A stretch of DNA of 64,000 bases from assembly GCA_949298065.1 (NCBI GenBank), contig CASFUZ010000002.1, positions 238,911 to 302,910 on the forward strand. The letters run 5' to 3'. A program made the translations under genes and the position numbers. Below the pieces are notes generated by a model that made no database searches, was not told the DNA's origin, and was given only the letters and a program-made list of their open reading frames with translations. This DNA comes from an uncultured Pseudomonadota bacterium. Lineage in GTDB: Bacteria; Pseudomonadota; Alphaproteobacteria; RF32; CAG-239. Position 1 is the stretch's first letter. Every line of letters starts with the position of its first letter. Of this stretch, positions 61,284-64,000 are shown one piece after another.

Positions 61284-62543
61284 CTAAATTATATTATCCA
61301 AAATAGGTTTTGTTGTTTTAAGTGTACGAATAATTCGTGGAACCATAAAGACAACTGTTTCTGATTTTGGTGATTTTACACCAAAGATTTGATTAGGAAT
61401 ACCGATAATTAAGAAATTTTCACCTAATTTACTACGCACATCAAATTGAGTTATTTGACCGTTAGTCGCTTCCAATGTAATATTAGAGAAGATACGATTA
61501 CCTTTTTCAAGAGAAGCCTTTGCTAAAATAGATAAGTCAGCTTCAACAGAATCTCTTCGTCCGCATTTTCCGATATCAAACCGGGAGAACCAAAGGTTAG
61601 GGACAACAAATTTCCCTTCGGCAACCTGCATAACCATAGCTTGTTGTCCCAAAAACTGACGCAATGTGTTTATATTGAGTTCATTTGTAGTTGTTAAGAC
61701 ACGTCCGATAACACCTGTTTGAGCAGTTGTAACTGTCCCGAAATAAAAGGCTTTGAGCAAATCTTTCCATTCCACATCTTTTTCTTTGTCATAAGGATAG
61801 ATTCTGAAAACACTGACATCATAAGCGACGAGAGTCGGATTATTTTCAAAATATTTGATTAAATCCATAATTTTATTTTTGAGAGCAAAATCAGCATCAA
61901 ATGTAACGGAATAATCGGCCCAGTTTGTTGTCATATCTGTAATTCCGGAGCCGCGTAAAACATCAAGCAATCCGAGCATAATAGGGCGAGATTTTGGCAC
62001 ATAAAGTGTAAAGTTTGCTTTACGGCTTATCCGCATAGTTTTTTCTGTTGCATCATAAGAATAATAAATTTCTCCGGCATTAGTAATCATATTAATCACT
62101 TCAGAGAATTCGCCGCGCAGATTTTCAGCGGAAATACTTGCATAAGGAGCATCTTTGGCAATTAATTTAATACCAGCTTCTTTTGTTAATTTATATAAGG
62201 CTTTTTCCGCAGGCATTTTTTCAAAAGAAAACCCCGTAACTTCAAAGCGAGGCAAAGGATTATTGACCCCGTTTTTATCAAGTCTGAAAGCGGAAATATT
62301 ATAAGGAAGAGTAAGGATCATTTGCTGAGTATCCCAATTAACGCTGCAACGTAAGGGTGTTTCTAAATCCAAATCATTAGCGCCTTTAGGGGTACGGATC
62401 ATGTTAGGGTCTTGAGGATAAACGACCTGAGCATTGAGCCTTTGATTAAGAGGAGGTAACGGCTGGGGTTTATCTGTTTTGCAAGCAGAAAGCAAAGCCA
62501 AAGCACAAACACAAGCAACATATTTTAGAAGAAACTTAGTCAT
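61284..62543 (-). CDS. Secretin-like outer-membrane lipoprotein
   Basis: The 419-residue protein has the lipobox LALLSAC (Cys21). Residues 95-170 have the pattern of a secretin N0/STN domain (FSFEKMPAEKALYKLTKEAGIK, LRGEFSEVINMI), followed by a ring-type domain with SGITDMTTNWADYSVTFD. The C-terminus has the closing strands of a secretin core: QFDVRSKLGENFLIIG and VVFMVPRIIRTL. It is shorter than the PilN secretin at 28799, and the middle strands of the barrel are hard to see. It is therefore a second, compact secretin or a secretin-derived pilotin-like ring. It lies between a helical protein and a membrane protein in one operon. Confidence 0.6.
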   Translation of the reverse strand: MTKFLLKYVACVCALALLSACKTDKPQPLPPLNQRLNAQVVYPQDPNMIRTPKGANDLDLETPLRCSVNWDTQQMILTLPYNISAFRLDKNGVNNPLPRFEVTGFSFEKMPAEKALYKLTKEAGIKLIAKDAPYASISAENLRGEFSEVINMITNAGEIYYSYDATEKTMRISRKANFTLYVPKSRPIMLGLLDVLRGSGITDMTTNWADYSVTFDADFALKNKIMDLIKYFENNPTLVAYDVSVFRIYPYDKEKDVEWKDLLKAFYFGTVTTAQTGVIGRVLTTTNELNINTLRQFLGQQAMVMQVAEGKFVVPNLWFSRFDIGKCGRRDSVEADLSILAKASLEKGNRIFSNITLEATNGQITQFDVRSKLGENFLIIGIPNQIFGVKSPKSETVVFMVPRIIRTLKTTKPILDNII

Positions 62544-62549
62544 ACCGAA

Positions 62550-63197
62550 TTACTTTACCTCATTTTTTGTCGGCACAGCCTGTTGAACATCAGGGTTAAT
62601 AGGTTTTTTAATTTTTATAATTTTTTTTAATTCATGATTTTGATTTATGGGAGCATTTTGAGCTGGCTGAGAGTTAGCTGGCTGAGCTGGAGGAATATCC
62701 TGTGGCTGTTCATAAGCACTTTGTTCAATATTATTTTGAGCCATCAGTTTTTCCATAAGCTGATCCATACTCATTCCGGCGCCGACTGTTGGGTCAACGG
62801 TTTTATCAAACTCGCCCAAAGCCTCTTTCATTTTTTCAATTTCATGAGCATCTTCTTTAATCATATCGGGAGAAGAATTATTTTTGAGTTCCAATTGGTA
62901 TTCGGCTAAATTTTTTTTCAGAGCCTCAACCCCACCGGCAATTTTCTTTTCCACATAAGGATAAAGTTCTTTATGTTCCAAAATATAATCGCCTGTTTCA
63001 CTAATTTCTTCCAAAACATCCAAAATATAACCATAGAATTTATATTCTTCCATGGCAATATTGCCCATACGCACGCAACGAGCTGCAATTCTTGATATTG
63101 TGCGGTCATAATAGTCTTTCAGCAGAATATAATTATCCAAATACCAAAGACTTTCTTTGCTGGCTGTAGCGGGTGATGTATTTTGTTCCATATTCAA
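62550..63197 (-). CDS. Helical cytoplasmic protein, function unknown
   Basis: The 215-residue protein has no signal peptide or membrane segment. Residues 20-135 are helical and charged (YILLKDYYDRTISRIAARC, EEISETGDYILEHKELYPY). The rest is a Gln/Pro/Ala-rich, probably disordered linker ending in a basic stretch (LKKIIKIKKPINPDV). I recognise no family. The gene is 6 bases upstream of the secretin-like lipoprotein gene, so it may act as a cytoplasmic or chaperone-like partner of that cluster. ATG at 63191 is an alternative start. Confidence 0.5.
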   Translation of the reverse strand: MNMEQNTSPATASKESLWYLDNYILLKDYYDRTISRIAARCVRMGNIAMEEYKFYGYILDVLEEISETGDYILEHKELYPYVEKKIAGGVEALKKNLAEYQLELKNNSSPDMIKEDAHEIEKMKEALGEFDKTVDPTVGAGMSMDQLMEKLMAQNNIEQSAYEQPQDIPPAQPANSQPAQNAPINQNHELKKIIKIKKPINPDVQQAVPTKNEVK

Positions 63198-63255
63198 CTC
63201 CTTACATTCTAAAATAAAATAGCGTTGCAGGTTTGTAAATTATTTTCTATTAGCT

Positions 63256-64000
63256 TTACCCAACAATATCATCTTTAGGAGCATAAGGTTCTTTTGAATT
63301 CTTGTCTTTACCAATTTCTGCAATATCCAAATTCAGGCTATCAAGAACAAAAGGAGCTGATGTATTATCAGATGATTTATACAAATCATCATGAAAAATC
63401 AGGTTGCCATTGTATAAAGGATTAGAAGTATCATCAGAGCCCGAAAATAAGATATTTTTTTCTGGTTCTTTTTCTTCGGGGGATAAAGCTTCTTCTTCGG
63501 GTACTTCTTCCCATACCCATTCGCTGTCCTCGTCAGCCGCAGCAGCGGGGGTGTTCTCAGGCTCTTCCGAAGCTGCTTCGTTAAGCGGTTCTTCTTCAGG
63601 TAATTCTTCCCATACCCATTCGCTGTCCTCGTCAGCCGCAGCAGCAGGGGTGTTATCAGTTCCTTCCGAAGCTGTTTCGTTAAGAGCTTCTTCTTCGGGT
63701 ACTTCTTCCCAAGCCCATTCGCTGTCCTCATCAGCCGCAGCAGCGGGCGTGTTCTCAGTTCCTTCCGAAGCTGTTTCGTTAAGAGCTTCTTCTTCAGGTA
63801 ATTCTTCCCATACCCATTCGCTGTCCTCATCAGCCGCAGCAGCAGGGGTGTTCTCAGGTTCTTCCGAAGCTGTTTCGTTAAGAGCTTCTTCTTCAGGCAC
63901 CTCTTCCCAAGCCCATTCGCTGTCCTCATCAGCCGCAGCAGCGGGGGCGTTCTCAGGTTCTTCCAAAGCTGCTTCGTTAAGAGCTTCTTCTTCAGGTAAT
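63256..64000 (-). CDS. Acidic tandem-repeat protein, C-terminal part (runs off the right edge)
   Basis: The frame is open from the right edge to the stop at 63256, about 248 residues; its true start lies outside. The visible N-terminal part is a tandem array of a 33-residue unit (99 bases). Its core reads PAAAADEDSEWVWEEL, then PEEEALNETAS. At least five units are present. Units alternate between WAWEEV and WVWEEL forms, which hints at a 66-residue higher-order duplication. The last ~85 residues are unique and end in KEPYAPKDDIVG. The protein is very acidic with paired tryptophans. Function is unknown. It is first in the visible minus-strand run upstream of the secretin-like lipoprotein. Confidence 0.7.
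   Translation of the reverse strand, partial: LPEEEALNEAALEEPENAPAAAADEDSEWAWEEVPEEEALNETASEEPENTPAAAADEDSEWVWEELPEEEALNETASEGTENTPAAAADEDSEWAWEEVPEEEALNETASEGTDNTPAAAADEDSEWVWEELPEEEPLNEAASEEPENTPAAAADEDSEWVWEEVPEEEALSPEEKEPEKNILFSGSDDTSNPLYNGNLIFHDDLYKSSDNTSAPFVLDSLNLDIAEIGKDKNSKEPYAPKDDIVG
63490..64000. repeat. 99-bp tandem repeat within the acidic protein gene
   Basis: CCATTCGCTGTCCTC recurs at 99-base spacing from about 63516 to the window edge. Base identity between units is very high, including synonymous sites, so the copies are recent or are homogenised. The array may continue beyond 64000. Confidence 0.85.

Overview
The window is a 64 kb piece of an AT-rich bacterial chromosome. 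Small lipoproteins, CCA-encoding tRNAs, a SinR-like XRE regulator, an SH3 periplasmic protein and two large envelope machines point to a Gram-negative bacterium. The overall style suggests an uncultured, probably host-associated and anaerobic alphaproteobacterium. The anaerobic part rests on a HydE-like [FeFe]-hydrogenase maturase. The taxonomic placement is an inference, because no rRNA gene is present.

Positions 1-20.3 kb are mainly housekeeping and accessory genes. They include a partial MFS transporter, an Ntn hydrolase/GNAT pair, a HAD-nucleosidase fusion, five tRNA genes, a polytopic membrane protein, a probable structured RNA and a GT2 glycosyltransferase. HydE, Ogt, a membrane flavodoxin, an M20 peptidase and a nitronate monooxygenase-like enzyme follow. 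Then come a TerY/PP2C/kinase triad, a 41-residue lipoprotein missed by length cut-offs, a TlpA-like thioredoxin, a Gpt-like enzyme and the XRE regulator. The tRNA genes sit among duplicated terminators, partial tRNA 3' ends and GC-richer repeats.

Positions 20.3-32.9 kb (minus strand) hold a type IVB (IncI/R64 thin-pilus type) pilus operon. In transcription order it encodes a TonB/OmpA-like protein, PilL/TcpQ-like lipoprotein, PilN secretin, PilO, an enlarged PilP, PilQ ATPase, PilR platform, a pilin relative without a prepilin site, two PilS-like pilins and a PilT-like ATPase.

Positions 33.3-60.5 kb (plus strand, divergent from the pilus) hold a type IV secretion operon in virB order but with heavily remodelled parts. 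It has three VirB2-like proteins (one of 934 aa), VirB3 and VirB4, then four secreted coiled-coil proteins in the VirB5/VirB6 position. VirB8, a VirB7-like lipoprotein, a second VirB8, and a VirB9 with a SPOR-like C-terminus follow. VirB10 is split over two giant genes (1146 and 1496 aa) filled with a ~16-residue glycine/aspartate repeat, and VirB11 closes the operon. No VirB6, VirD4 or relaxase is visible. This machine is the strongest candidate for an undescribed system.

Positions 60.5-64 kb (minus strand, convergent) hold a further envelope cluster: a single-pass membrane protein, a secretin-like lipoprotein, a helical protein and the 3' part of an acidic tandem-repeat protein. It probably supplies partners for one of the two machines, but that link is only positional.
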